Below are positions 1 through 12,196 of a DNA stretch of 64,000 nucleotides, in pieces. The translations under genes and the position numbers were made by a program. Under the pieces are notes generated by a model, which saw nothing but the letters and a program-made list of their open reading frames with translations, was not told where the DNA came from and ran no database searches. The DNA is from Scortum barcoo (taxonomy: Eukaryota > Chordata > Actinopteri > Centrarchiformes > Terapontidae). Within the stretch, counting starts at the first letter, position 1; every line of letters starts with the position of its first letter. The stretch is from assembly GCA_023238725.1 (NCBI GenBank), contig CM041545.1, positions 16,707,501 to 16,771,500 on the forward strand, read 5' to 3'.

Positions 1-2003
1 TACTCCTTTTACTTATATGATCAGACGCAAGAACGCAAATAAATACATATATATATTAAAATAGATAAAGTTTTCAGCCTTACTACAACATAATGAAAAC
101 ATGTCCAGCATGCATTGTGATGGCTGTGCCTCAGCTGTGTGACATTAGGATTTGGAAGATAAATAGACAATTTTTCCCGGCGCCGGGACAATAACAAGAA
201 ATCTGAGCCATTTACGGTGCCATTCACTGGTGATGTGTGGGGACAAAAACATGTGACAGGAATGACACTAACCAATAATGCGGTGGAATGAAAAGCTGTG
301 AAGGTCATGTTGCCTGGCATAGCAGGACTGTGGCGTGCTCCAGACCACTACAGACAAAACGCAGGGCTGCTGGATGTATTCAACACTTTTATAGTCCGTG
401 GAGCAGGAGTGATCAAAACTACCACATTGCATGCACTTGTGATTTTAACAGAGTGCAGGCTTTTTTGTTGATACCTCTCACAACTCACCTGTCTCATTTT
501 ATTTTAAGCTCTCATAAAAACATCACATGGCACAGGGGTCGGGTATCCAGGTGCTTTTCATTTTCCCTGTGAGTTTTATACAGTAAAATATGTATTTTGC
601 ATCAAATCAAGAGAAACATCTTTGTCACGAAGTCATCCTTCACATCTCTTACAAAAATATGTATTTATTAGAGACTAAATAGGTCAAATCTAATGTGAAA
701 TTAGGGTCAGTGCACCCTTGTATTTGCATACCTACGAATTTGACATGAGGCAACACTGAACTGTTGAAAATGATGTGGTGCTTTGAACAGATATAGGCAA
801 CAGAGGCAGTTTTACTATTTTTATTTATGTTACATAGGTCAATGGTCTGATATCGAATCAGGTGAGAAGGGTGGAGGTGCTTCATTCATGTATTGTTTTT
901 GAGATATCATGACAAGATGTGTACTGGCAGCTACACGCCCCTGTGACAACATAATGTCCTGCATGCCATTATTATCATGGTGGCAAGGTATAAAAATAGT
1001 CAGAGGAGCTATGCTGGCCTTTCATACTCTCAGGAACTATGTCCAAGCACAGACGGGCACATTTCCACTTGAGAAAAGTCACTTCTCTCTGTATATAACT
1101 TTCATTATTCTGTAACTGATCCCGCCAGCAACAAATAAACAAAGTCACTGACCTTGGCCGTGACACTGAGATTACATAGATTACATAACAGGAAGCGGCA
1201 GAAACCGAATAACACTGCTCATTCTGCAGCAGCCAGAGATGTTGTCAAAGCACAGACTACACTGGTAGAGGACAAGCTCCTGATTTTTAATCCTGTTTGA
1301 CAAGAGGCAATGTTAGTATAACTGAGACACCTCAGATATTTTGGGTTGAAAACGACTGCTGCTTGACAGACCAATAACCTGCACTGTAGACTTCTTTAAT
1401 TTGCAACCACCACAGTGTTTGGACCAGAAGGCCTATACGCAACGAACATAAACAGTGTGGCTATGTAAACTGAGGCTGGACCTGTCACATAAACAGGCTT
1501 GCTTTTCAAACAGAGAGCCCACCAGGAGCCTTTCTTCCAGTTGAGGGTTCAACAGAACCTGGTCAGTCAGAGCCAAACCCAGTTTGAGTCTATGTGGCCC
1601 AAAGTCCTAAATAGTTATTACAGAACCGCTGCGGCTTTCTAGAGTTTCAGTCAGATGGGCCATGTAAGGACAGGTTCTGATGCTTCCACAGCAGACCCAG
1701 TATGCAGAGACTTTTTTTTTTTTAATTGGCATATGCTGTGGTTACGGATCAGTTATGTAACATTATCACAACAATAGTCACAGCCTTGATGTGAGGCTGA
1801 GTGACAGAGGCCATGAACTGTTTGAGGAGGTGTCTAAATCCAGCAATGAGTGTCGCACAGGAGATGAATGGCACACACACTTTCATCACACACTAGGCAA
1901 GCGGCATAGTGAGCGTGAACAGCATTCCTCAGAGGTGACTGTCATGGAGTGAAGGGTACATAAGTGGTGTGTGTGTGTGTGTGTTTGTGTGTGTTCCACT
2001 CAC
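1..2003 (-). other. pdlim5: pdlim5 intron following the first coding exon
   Basis: This stretch lies downstream of the pdlim5 first-exon splice donor, so it is the 5' part of a pdlim5 intron that continues past the window edge. I looked for the next PDZ exon on the minus strand (residues such as GGKA...GD) and did not find it. A TG dinucleotide run sits at about 1967-1994, right beside the donor. Nothing else is recognisable. Confidence 0.6.
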
Positions 2004-2102
2004 CCGTGAGATGGTGAGGGGCAGGCAGAAATCCTTCCCTCCTTGCAACCTGAAGCCCCATGGGGCAGGGCCAGCCAGGGTGACACTGTAGTTGCTGCTC
2101 AT
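2004..2102 (-). CDS. pdlim5: pdlim5-type PDZ-LIM protein, first coding exon (partial gene)
   Basis: The exon encodes 33 residues beginning [16 protein letters not shown] and ending FCLPLTISR. This is the N-terminal strand and carboxylate-binding loop ([12 protein letters not shown]) of the PDZ domain of the PDLIM/Enigma family. Family members are actin- and alpha-actinin-binding scaffolds at Z-discs and stress fibres. The start MS(S)NYSV fits PDLIM5 (ENH) better than PDLIM7 (MDSFKV), PDLIM3 (MPQTV) or LDB3 (MSYSV), from recalled family sequences. The exon is bounded by acceptor TCTCTAG (exon base 2109) and donor CGG|GTGAGTGG (after 2004), and it ends in phase 0. The remaining PDZ and LIM exons lie beyond the left edge. 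LDB3 is the closest alternative. The melanopsin neighbour does not by itself decide the matter, because OPN4 sits beside LDB3 in tetrapods and OPN4X beside PDLIM5. Confidence 0.85.
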
Positions 2103-5100
2103 GATTCACCTAGAGACAGAGGAGCAGATATTTTACACTCGACTGAGCCCACGTTAATAGGGATATAACACACCGAGAGGCGGACTCCACACCGACAAGA
2201 ACAAATGCCACAGACGTGAGAGAGAATAGAAAGGAGGGGAAGAGAATAACAGGAAAAAGAGGATGTAAACAGACAGCATATCACATACAGTTGGTGCGCA
2301 GCCAACAACTGGAGTTTAGAAAAGATGACTATTTTCAAGGTAGAGCACTGCAACTGCAAATTATGCTAAACCCAAACAGAAGCATTCCTCTGATGAGTCT
2401 AGATTAAAGGCATGCCATTGCTCGTTTTCCATGACTGGGTGCTATGAAGTAGTTTGATATGTTCAGAGACACTATTAAAAAAAAAAAAAAAAAACATTCA
2501 TTCTTTCTTTTATGCCGTTCAGTAGCCGGACCTGTTGGGGCTCCTGTCACAGTCTCATGGTTTTCTTTAACTTTATCACATTGGAGTTATCTAAATTCAA
2601 GAATAATAGTCTATAAATAGTACTCTTGTGAAGCTGCCTGTTCTCTGCTGACAGCTTTAGACCAGGTCCCAGGTCCTAGACGATGTCATTTACAATGGGG
2701 GTAATGGTGACTGTGATAAATCATATACAGTATATCTGCTGAAGTGCTAGGCGATAGATAAGCTGCACTGACAAACAAAGAAGTAAGACATAACATACAG
2801 TGTGGTGTGAACTGCAGGATTTATTACGCAACAGGAAGTTAAAGAGCTACTAGATGAGAGAGCATTAACATCCTCCGGTGCACACCTCAGAGAGGATTAC
2901 CCCACAGTTTGACAAACATAGAATAAAAAGCATTCGCCTATTTCCACTGAACCTTTTTTGGAGTAAATAAGCATTTAATGGTGCACATCCTTTAGGGAAT
3001 TGGAAATGGGGCTTGCAAGGAGCAACACATTAACACCGACAGTCCTTTGTTTACCTTAAAAAAAAATCTCTGCACTTTGGACCTTTCATCTCAGTGTCCT
3101 TTCACTGAACTCACTGCTTGTGGAAAAAAACATGTTCTGAGAACGGCAGCCAGACCGAGACACACTATATTCTTGTAAAAAGAAAAACATACCATGGAGA
3201 TACAGTATGCCAGCCTATTGCAGACAAAGCTTTACAGACAAATAACAAAACTAAATGTAATTGTATTAAAGGCTAATAAAGCATTTTGTACTTTAAGGCA
3301 TTTGAAGGCAAAACCGTCAAAAGAACGGACATATTTTTGGTATTCATTTTTGATTAAGAAATGGTCTAGTGAACCTGTATCTGTATCATCCTAACACTCA
3401 TTCCTAGGGTTTAAGAAATTATGATTAAGAGATTGAAACCTTTATATAAAATGTTAGGTATGCATTCACATCTTGCTAAAACCCCTGCTAATCCCTCGTA
3501 TGTAACAGAGTGAGCACTGGGCTCTCCCCACGCAACTGCGGTGCTGCAGGGCCCCCGCAGGGACAGAGCAAAGGCGAGACACACCCTGGATGGTTGGAGG
3601 CTTGATGGAGCTCAGCCTCAGCTTGCTGCCAACTCAGGCAGGTTTCATTTCTGTAATTTTCTAAATCTCAATGGCTAAACGCACCATCATCTGTATTACC
3701 TCACGGGCGGATACGAATACCATGTCCTGATTATACATGGGCGCATTCAAATTAAATGGACAGTTCCAAAAGTGAGACACGGCAATGGCTATTTGGTGAG
3801 GTAAAATATTTCATGCGCTATTGAGTTTCACTGGTTTAAGCCCTGCCTGTCATGCATTCCTTTTCCCCCTGCAAAACTGAAGCTGCAAGCTATTTACTGG
3901 AAGCGAGACTGAGGTTAAGTGCAGTCACATGTTAAGATTTAGTGCATTATTAAATTTATTAGTTTGGTCAATGAGGAAATTGGTATACCATATTTGGAGA
4001 ATACACTGGTATGGGTATCCAGCTAACAGGCTGTGGTGAAATCTGCCTGTGCGCCCACGAGCCACTGTGCACAGGTTTAAAAAAAATAGATCATGTGGAA
4101 ATATATCACCTTTGTCCTGCCCAATAAGAAGGGTGGATGTTGACATGAAAACATAACATCAAAGGCTAACCCACAAGCATTATATGTCACGTACATACAT
4201 TGTAATTACATGGAAAAAAGGGGGGGAAATGTGGAGGCAAAGCTGAGACTAACTTTGAACAGCTGGGCACATTGTTAGTGGTGATCAGAATTTACTTTAG
4301 AGAGCAACTAAGAACCAGAGAAAACTCTGATGAACTAACGGTCAGGCGTTTCTGTTGACCAATTAAAAAAAAAAGATAGCAAAGAAAACTCGGGGTGACT
4401 TGAGGGATTTCATTCGTTGATGGAGTTATTTCTGGCTTTGGTGAAGAGGATTTCACTCTTGTAAAGTACATAATCCATTGCTGGAAGAAACTGAATGACT
4501 TCTTCAACTAAGCAATTAAATATTTCAATGCCTGTTATAAAAAAAAGTACAATAAAAAAAAAAAAGAAAAATATTCAGACATATATGTACTGGGCAGTGC
4601 AGAGGAAACATATTTTTCTGATGAGTATTTCTTGAATAATAATGCCTGTCATCCCAGAGGCATGTCATTTGGAGGCTGTAAGTCATGCTGCCGTCACAGA
4701 TTCCCTCAGGGACACAGCACCACCTGCTGTAGCCCGTCACCTGGTCAGTTGGACGAGACATCCATCAAATCAAAAAAGGAGGGGGGGGGGGTCGGCCTGC
4801 ACACCATCTCACCGTCATGCCTGGAGGGGAATGGGCTCTTTAAAGAAGCTACTAGAGGACCTACAAATAAAGGGCGTGGGGCGGTGGGGAGAAGATATTA
4901 TTAAAAGAAAAATCACGTGTGAAAGTGGTAGGGGAAGGGAACACCTGGAAAGCCGAGCACATGCTGTACTATTTATACAACACACTTTCACAATCAAACT
5001 AATGTGCCCAAACACAAATGCACACGCACAAACGTGCAGAACATGCCAGTCTATAATAAGACAGCAACCGAGTGAAGACAGCTGTCTCCCTCCTCAAGGT

Positions 5101-6845
5101 GACCTAGCTTTGAGGTGAGCCAAGGAGTTAATTTTTAAGGAAAATTACAAGGTGCTACCCAGTATATCATCCATACATTGTCACCAAGAAATGCTCCGTT
5201 CTATTTACAGTACATCCTGTATAACAGTGTATCATATAATTGATTTAAAACACAAATGTATAATGTTTAAACACAAAAAAAGCACTATACTAAGTTTATA
5301 CTTATTTACTGCAGCCCAGTGCAGCTAAACTCCCCACTGATGCTTTGAAAAAGATAGCAGCTGATGTCCTAACCTCAGTATAAACAGGAACTCAATGACA
5401 TCTTTCACACTGTTGCAAGCGTTGTCTACCATTTAATCTGAGTCTGCACCTCTGAGCTGGCAACGCTGACACACTGGGGTAACACGAGACACAATAGACA
5501 TACATCCTGTAGGTTTACACAAAGATCAATGAGCCAAAAGTCACGGCTTGAGGTACAGCCCTCAGGGAATACACAGCGCTGAATAGCTCCGTTACAACTA
5601 TGTCAGTTGTTCACAACAGATTCCCGCAGTATTAGATTTCACAGCCAACAGGGGACGTCTCTGTAAAAGGTACATAAAATGTTGATGTTGAAACTTGGAT
5701 AACAGTCAAGTCATACTAGCCGAGCATATCAGTGGCTTTTTTTTTCCCTAATATGGCAAGAACAAACACTCGACTCATCTCGTGTCCCTGCTTGTTTTGC
5801 AATCCCTAATGATATCATGCATCGACAGGAGCAGACACACCTATTAGTGCTCCCAAACTGTTGAGCTCTGCACAAGCATTTTATCAGCAGCACCCACATC
5901 AGATCCTTCTCCGAGCAAGTTCCAGCACAGTTCTGTTTGCTTTCCACTCGGGCCTTATCTTTCAAGTTCCTGTCATAATGGCACTTTATTTTGCTAAATA
6001 TGTCAGCGCTTTCACACCAAAAAAACACAATTAAAATGCAGTTCTTTCAGCAGGGCCCCAATGGAGACCTGCTGATCCAGTTATCTACTATCTCAGGCAT
6101 TTATATGGCCTTGCGGTAGACGTTATTTTAACATGCTTGATTTGATTAGTTGGTAGACTGTCCAAGAGTATAGTAAAATTACAGCAAATAAGAACAGCCA
6201 ACTGGGAACAGGATTTTTATGGGGGTGGAGGGGTGTTTGGGTCAAAAGTGTGGGGTAACTTCCTGGTCTTTTCAAAAATCAAAATACCCTTCAGAGTAAA
6301 AAAAGATTTCTTAACAGGGAATCAATCATGGGTCAGCACAGTTCATTGAAAGCACCGTTCATTGCTCTGACCTCGGCGCCCTTTCTCCGCTGCATGTGTC
6401 AAACCACTGCCACGTCTAGTCCTGTTCCCTTTAATAATCTTTAAGGTACAGAGAAGAAAATGCCTCAGAGGTTCGGACGTCACGCGCGTTTCACAATACC
6501 TCAGGACAGAGTCATTGCAGGAGAGGAGTATTTTCACAATGCACTGTAACTCACTCCTGTGTGTATCATTTGCTGACACCAAAATCCTGTTTTAAATGAA
6601 AAAATAACTAATAAAGTGCTTTTTTTATTAGACCACACCCTCTTAAAACATAAAAAAAACAGTCAGACAGTAAAATGTATCATCCAATATCTTTGTCTGG
6701 GCTGTGTCAGAGGGACAACTTGTTCCAACTTGACTTTATGGGACACTTCTTTTGTGCTTACACAGGCTGGTTAACCATGTTTGGTCTACAGCAACAGTTA
6801 ACCCCACACCCTGTGCTCTTGGTAACACCTCACACGCCGCTTTTC

Positions 6846-6965
6846 AAATGCATACTTTTAATTAAGGTCAGATTAGATAACGCTTTATTGTCCCACGGGG
6901 AAATTTCCAAGTCGAGGCATCACGCAACACACTATGTCACAGAGTACAGATCATACAAACATGCT
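6846..6965. repeat. Degenerate fish retroposon tail (TTTATTGTCCC type)
   Basis: The segment around 6872-6912 contains a CTTTATTGTCCCACGGGGAA motif. This resembles the tail shared by many teleost LINE and SINE families. No promoter boxes, clear ends or target duplication were visible, so only a remnant is claimed. A repeat-library search would settle its family. Confidence 0.4.
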
Positions 6966-7161
6966 TAAAATCACATGTTGGGTTCATTCAAACAATGAAA
7001 GGAAGTAAAGACAATGGTTTCAAAAGGGGACTTGACTCAATATGTGAACGTCTAGATCTTTAAATATGATGTAATTTCAAGAGGATGTAGAATAACATAA
7101 TGTTTCAGCTTGAGTTAAAGTCATGGGACAAAGTGATAACCACCTGTGCAAACCAGGTCGT

Positions 7162-7199
7162 CTTTTCTTTTCTTTTCTTTTCTTTCCTCTCTCTCTCTC
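7162..7199. repeat. Pyrimidine microsatellite, (TTTTC)n then (CT)n
   Basis: About five TTTTC units run directly into a CT tract. This is simple-sequence DNA inside the proposed pdlim5 5' intron. Confidence 0.85.
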
Positions 7200-7514
7200 A
7201 CGGAAACTGAACTTTTAATTTGTCTTTGGTCGCCTCAGTGGGTGCGACACATAAAGCACATGTCTGACACCATCAGTGCACTCCTCTCACACACTTTTTA
7301 TCCTACCTATCAGTAAAAACAGCGCGTAAATCCGATCGGAAGACGACAGTGGTTGATATTTTGAAACGTTACAAACTCCATAAGATTCATATTTACATAT
7401 TTCTTTGTTTTTAATTGCGACATTGTAACGGGCTCGTGAAGCTGCACAGTGATAACGGAGACAGGAGAGGTGATCGTGTCAAATGTGAAGTCGGATGTGT
7501 GGAGCAGCACTCAC

Positions 7515-7541
7515 CTTGCCTTGTGGAGCCGGTCTGGTGTT

Positions 7542-7591
<50 letters not shown>

Positions 7592-7632
7592 CGTGACTTT
7601 AGTCCGTCTGCTCTCAGTTTGCAACTTCACTG
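7515..7632 (-). other. pdlim5: Probable non-coding exon 1 (5' UTR) of pdlim5
   Basis: On the minus strand a strong splice donor GGCAAG|GTGAGTGC falls after base 7515. It lies 5.4 kb upstream of the acceptor that precedes the pdlim5 ATG. Upstream of the donor is a GC-richer stretch interrupted by a 46-bp CT tract (GA on the plus strand). A TATA-like TTATATG sits at about 7657-7663, so transcription could begin near 7630. The upstream limit given is an estimate. The exon is inferred from signals only; 5' RACE or RNA-seq would confirm it. Confidence 0.4.
7545..7590. repeat. (GA)n microsatellite in the pdlim5 promoter/5' UTR
   Basis: This is an uninterrupted run of about 23 GA dinucleotides. If the exon 1 call is right, it is transcribed as a CT tract in the 5' UTR, where its length could vary between individuals. 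Confidence 0.95.
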
Positions 7633-7654
7633 GACTGAGCGGAACTGAGACTTC

Positions 7655-7666
7655 CGCATATAAGCC
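7655..7666. promoter_or_regulatory. TATA-like element between the GA and GT tracts
   Basis: The plus strand reads GCATATAAGCC. This gives TATAAG in the plus direction and TTATATG in the minus direction. The minus reading is correctly placed to serve the proposed pdlim5 exon 1. The plus reading is closer to consensus but has no known gene downstream for 10 kb. Confidence 0.3.
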
Positions 7667-7698
7667 AGCCCCATGTGTGCGCCGGTAGGAGGGTTTAT

Positions 7699-7702
<4 letters not shown>

Positions 7703-7771
<69 letters not shown>
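7703..7771. repeat. (GT)n microsatellite with a short GA end
   Basis: About 30 GT units are followed by four GA units. The tract lies just upstream of the presumed pdlim5 start and could adopt Z-DNA. It is likely to be length-polymorphic. Confidence 0.95.
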
Positions 7772-10035
7772 CACAGCAGCAGGCATGGACTTGTCACACA
7801 CCGGCGGGGGCAGCACAGGTGAGTCTCAGTTGAGCAAAGCGCCCCAGACCGGAACAGTTTTTGGAGTTTGGATAAAAATTAAGCGTCAAAATACAACCTA
7901 AGTTAGCTTTCCTGAAACGAACAAGACTTAAAATGACTAAACTACTACCTGTCTTAAATTTGGATGAACCCTCCCAGCTGTACACACTTATTATTTCGCT
8001 GCAAGCCTCAGTTTGTTCGCCATCTTCGTTTGTTGGTTTGGCATCAGTGTTATCTTCTAAACTGTGTTTGAAAAGTGAAATGTTGTTCAGTAACATTTTT
8101 TAATGCCTTTAATATGGCATTAAAGAACACATAAAAATTTTAAAAAGCAGTTGAAACACAGTTAATTTAATTTTAGTCAAATATAAATGGCTCTTTTATG
8201 GACAAAGATGGTGACCGGAAGTTACTGTTTGTAGCAGAAATAAAAGCCTTACTTATTAAATGTTCACATCAAACAAAGGAAATTTGTATTAATATTTCAT
8301 GAAACCTGACTTGTCTGTTGCCTGAACCTGAAGCTGATTCTTGGTAATTTGTCCCTGTCAGTAATTTCAGCAGCTGAATGTACCTCAATCACTATGTACT
8401 TATGTAAGCACTTAAATGAGGCCTTTTGGCAAATTATAGCCTTTCTGAAAGCACTCAAAATCATATACTTGTGCCACCTGTTGACTGAAACCCTCCTGAC
8501 GACTTCTCTTTCAAATAGCTCTATATTTTGAATTTTAAAAAAGTATTTTAAATTGTTGGGTTTTATTACTTTGATGTCGATGTTTTTGCGGCAAAAAATA
8601 AAACGTTTGTGGTGGTGTATTTGAATCACAGAAAGTTGTAAAATTTGAGATTGTCAGTGGTTGTAGACGTAAATCTATGGTGTTGAAAATGAAATAATTC
8701 AGACGTGTCGCAGGGCGTCAGCTTGCCTTGTTATGTCAGTGAACAATGATGTCATTCTTTCCACTAAGTTCCTCCCGTGGAAAGACGGACGAGTCACATG
8801 TCATCATCCTGTACTGCAAAGCAATGCGTGAGTGGACATTGGTTACTTGTGAGGTGTACTGGTGTGTAAATATAGATGGAAAACAGCACGTGAAATACAA
8901 AAACCATCATTACATTACATGCATTTCAATACATTGTAGCTCAGTTTGTAGGTAATGGTTTGGTCATTTTTAATTACTATCTAACACTTTTAGTCTCTTT
9001 ATAGTATTTTATGATTCCTTTGTGATTAGACTATTGGACCAGTACAATAAAGTGCTCTATTTATCTATCTATTGATCACTCCTTTGGGATTATTTTTAAG
9101 TTTAAGTATAGGTGATGTTGTATTCTGAACAGATTATAAAGCCCCTTGAGGCAAATTTGTGATTTATAAATAAGAGGTTTCCACATAAATGTCCACAGAT
9201 TTTAGCCTTTTCCTTTGTTTTAGTTTATTCTCAAGGATGTTTTGCAATGTTAAGTGTGTCATTGTGATTATTTTTTTATTATTAGCTATCCTTTATATAG
9301 GGCAGCAATATGGCAGTGAAGCAGGTTTTTAGTGTTTAGTAGTAGTAGTGGCATAGTGTTGGTGTGCCCTCTAGTGGTCAACAAAGAAAGTACATGCTTT
9401 GCAGTTAATCCAGATACTGGGGATTTTCAGCAGCTGAACAATTTATAGCCTCAGGGTAGGAAGTATATTGTTTGTCTGCCCTCCTCCGGTTATGGGCAGG
9501 CTGACACCTAAACATCTGTCACTCGTTTTGTCTTTGTTTCTTGTCTCTTGTCTGCTTAGAAATGCAATGTAGCCTGAGGTTGAGGTTTTTATAAAGCAAA
9601 GTGAAAAGTGTGAGTCCTGACCATTAAAAGTTTTAAGAAAATCAAGAAAACAATGTTATTAGTCAAACACAATAGTCATTTACCAGTGTTGGCTACATTC
9701 TTGGCTCTTTTTCTTCCTGTATTTTGCTTTTTAATCTTTTTACGTTGTTGCTGAAATTCACATGTCAAATGTCCAAATCTAATTGATATGATTTTATAAA
9801 GTAAGATTAGATTACATTTTCATACAGTTTTCTGTGGACTACCATTGACTTATCCTCTAGCACTGCCACCAGGCCACTATTTTCAGAGGTACACAAAAAT
9901 ATTAAACACTAATGGGCAGATTGACATTGAAATTATTGAGCACATTTATTTTGCAGTCCAGAGGATGCAGATGAGCCATTTAATCAGTTAGGCGATGGAC
10001 AGAAAGATAATAAACTATTTTGATAATCAAATAAT
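7772..10035. other. Intergenic spacer upstream of pdlim5
   Basis: This is AT-rich non-coding DNA between the pdlim5 promoter and the first LINE insertion. Short open frames on both strands look random. A small inverted repeat (TTTAATGCC / GGCATTAAA) lies near 8101-8125. No gene, RNA or clear mobile element is visible. Confidence 0.6.
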
Positions 10036-10409
10036 AATTTTAGTCCTTTTTTTTTAACTTTATTTAGCTATTTTTATCAACAGGCAAACAACATACAAAC
10101 GGAGACACAAAAAGAAATGTATCCCCCCACCCCCCACCCCCAAGGCTCCCAAACAATAACGAAACTAAACAAACAGAAAAATACAAAAACAAATACAAAT
10201 GTAGTCAGACAGGAACCCCTCATCACATGCCGGGTGGACCGACGTCCCGAGCCATGCCACAAGCAGTTGCAACTATCCAATACAACCAGCGCCGAGATGC
10301 ATCATTGAAAGGGAAAACCAAATTCTATAAAGGGACTCCAGGTCAGGGTGACGTTTCTGCTGGGCTTTACATATCTTGTATCTCAGTTTCTCTAAAGGTA
10401 GAAAAGACA

Positions 10410-11760
10410 TCATCTCTCATGCAAGAGATTTGCTTCCCTGCGTGCAAGCAGGGAAGCAAACGCCAAAGCATTTGTTTGTAAATTTGAGACTTTGCAGCCT
10501 GGGGGTGGTATGCCGAAAATAGCTGTGTGATAGTCAGGTGCTATAGTCTGACCACAGATTTTGGAAAATACATAAAATATCTGTCTCTGTCTCCAATAGT
10601 CGTTAAGAGAGGTGCATGACCAGAACATGTGTCCTATTGTGGCGGGTACATAGCTGCACCTCGGACAACCAGGATCTGCAGTGGGAAAGAGTTTGGACAA
10701 TTTATCCCTTGAATAGTGCAGGCGATGGAGCACTTTAAATTGAATTAAACCATGGCGTATACACAATGAATGAGGAATGAATACGTTCTAGACTACATTG
10801 CCGCATATCTTCAGAACGCTAAACCCCCAAATCTTTTTCCCATGCCCTTTTGGTTTTATCCCATGATATCGGTTTTAAATCCCTTATCATATTGTAAATT
10901 ACAGATACACGTTTCTTCTCATAAGGATCCAGTTCTAGAATTGCATCTAAATGATTCTTAGGTGGTATGAAAGGAAATGAGGGAAACTTTTCTCTGATAA
11001 AGCTACGTATCTGAAAAAACCTAAAATAATGTGATCTGGGTATATTGTGGTCATTTTCAAGTGTTTCAAATGAGATAAACATGTTATCAGAGTATAAATC
11101 GCAGGAGAATATCAACCCATTTCTATGCCAATATTGACATGTATTGTCAAACCCGGATGGAAGAAAGAAATGATTATTTGCTACTGGGAAATACCTGCTA
11201 TACTGCTTTAAATCAAAATGTCTCCTAAACTGTAACCATATCCTAAGTGAGGCTTTAACAACCAGGTTTGTGAACTGTGTACTACAGTTGTATGGTAATG
11301 ATGATGTGAGTGTTGGTAAAGGGTTGGATAATAGTTCCATGTGGACCCAGTCTGGACCCTGCTTATTCTCATATGTGTAAATCCAATGAATGAATTTTAC
11401 TATGTTAGCCGCCCAATAATACCAAAGAAAATTGGGTAATCCCAACCTGCCAGCATCTTTAGGAACCTCCAGGTACATTTTTTTCATCCTAGGATTAGAA
11501 TTGTTCCATGTAAATGAAGAGATTAGTCTATCCAACTGTTTAAACGTTTTTAAAGGGATAAATATGGGGATCATCTGAAACACATAAAGAAATCTAGGTA
11601 GAACTGTCATTTTAGCTATATTAATGCGACCTGCCAATGAAATCGGTAACGTTGACCATTTTCCAAGATCTTGTTTTGTTTGTTCTAATAATGACTTAAA
11701 GTTATGTTTCTCCAAATCCTCCATCTTGTGGGTAACTTTAATTCCTAGATATGTAAACAT
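10410..11760 (-). pseudogene. LINE ORF2 C-terminal part (RT thumb and Cys/His tail), broken
   Basis: Two open blocks are visible. One at 10819-11760 (313 codons) starts MFTYLGIKVTHKMED and continues with IKFIHWIY- and NPLPTLTS-like segments typical of fish L1 ORF2. The other at 10410-10766 carries the HGLIQFKVLHRLHYSRDKLS segment and the CxxC...H...C cluster. They lie in different frames, so at least one frameshift separates them. This is a dead retrotransposon protein, not a host gene. Confidence 0.85.
10429..10460. repeat. 13-bp inverted repeat inside the LINE 3' end
   Basis: TTTGCTTCCCTGC at 10429-10441 pairs perfectly with GCAGGGAAGCAAA at 10448-10460, across a 6-base loop. It falls within the coding tail of the LINE. 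Confidence 0.85.
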
Positions 11761-11792
11761 ATTGCGTTCTATTTTGAATGGAAACTTATAAT

Positions 11793-12179
11793 CTAGTAAT
11801 CTCCGTCTGTGTGGTCAAGTGGGAAAAGCAGGCCCTTTGAATAGTTCAATTTATAGCCTGAGAGGTGTCTTAAGTTTTCTAGCATCAACAATAGTTTTGG
11901 TATTGATACTGCCGGGTTGGATATGTACAAAAGCAGGTCATCTGCGTATAGCGCCACCTTATGGACTTTACCGCCATGGGTGATACCGGTAATACCCTCT
12001 TCTGCTCTAAGGACTATAGCAAGGGGCTCAACCGCCAGATCAAACAGATATATAAATATTTTTGTGAGAATTTTATAGTCACAGTTTAAAAGGCTTATTG
12101 GGCGGTATGAGCTGCATAATAAAGGGTCTTTGTCTTTTTTGAGCAGCACTGAAATTATGGCCTGAGCAATGGTTTGTGG
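11793..12179 (-). pseudogene. LINE RT domain with its catalytic core partly deleted
   Basis: The frame reads SYRPISLLNCDYKILTKI and then joins almost directly to LFDLAVEPLAIVLRAEE and YADDLLLYISNP. In an intact L1-type RT roughly 150 residues lie between these blocks, including motif A with the first catalytic Asp and the RQGCPLSP block. Here they are gone and the frame is kept. The YADD Asp pair remains. The copy cannot encode an active polymerase. Confidence 0.8.
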
Positions 12180-12196
12180 AATTTTAGTCCTTTTTT

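Larger units (their letters stand above)
2110..7514 (-). other. pdlim5: pdlim5 5' UTR intron (about 5.4 kb)
   Basis: This is the inferred first intron, between a non-coding exon ending at 7515 and the ATG exon at 2004-2109. I see no coding exon in it. It holds homopolymer runs (for example A18 near 2476), a TTTTC/CT-rich tract at 7162-7199, and a repeat remnant near 6850-6965 that is listed separately. Confidence 0.45.
10036..12196 (-). mobile_element. 5'-truncated L1/Tx1-type LINE with target-site duplications
   Basis: The minus strand encodes the later part of a LINE ORF2. It has an RT start (SYRPISLLN...DYKILTKI), the catalytic YADDLLLY block, the thumb (YLGIKV, SLAGRINIAKM) and a C-terminal Cys/His cluster (CPRC...GHMFWSC). 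The copy is bounded by the same 17-base sequence AATTTTAGTCCTTTTTT at 10036-10052 and 12180-12196. The T run beside the left copy is the element's A-tail. This is the pattern of target-primed reverse transcription. The 5' part of ORF2, including the endonuclease, is missing. The clade is inferred from fish L1-like proteins; Tx1 or Swimmer-type are possible. Confidence 0.9.

Noticed and set aside
7541..7901. Open frames made of ER, VCVC and HTHT repeats
   Set aside because: They are translations of the GA and GT microsatellites.
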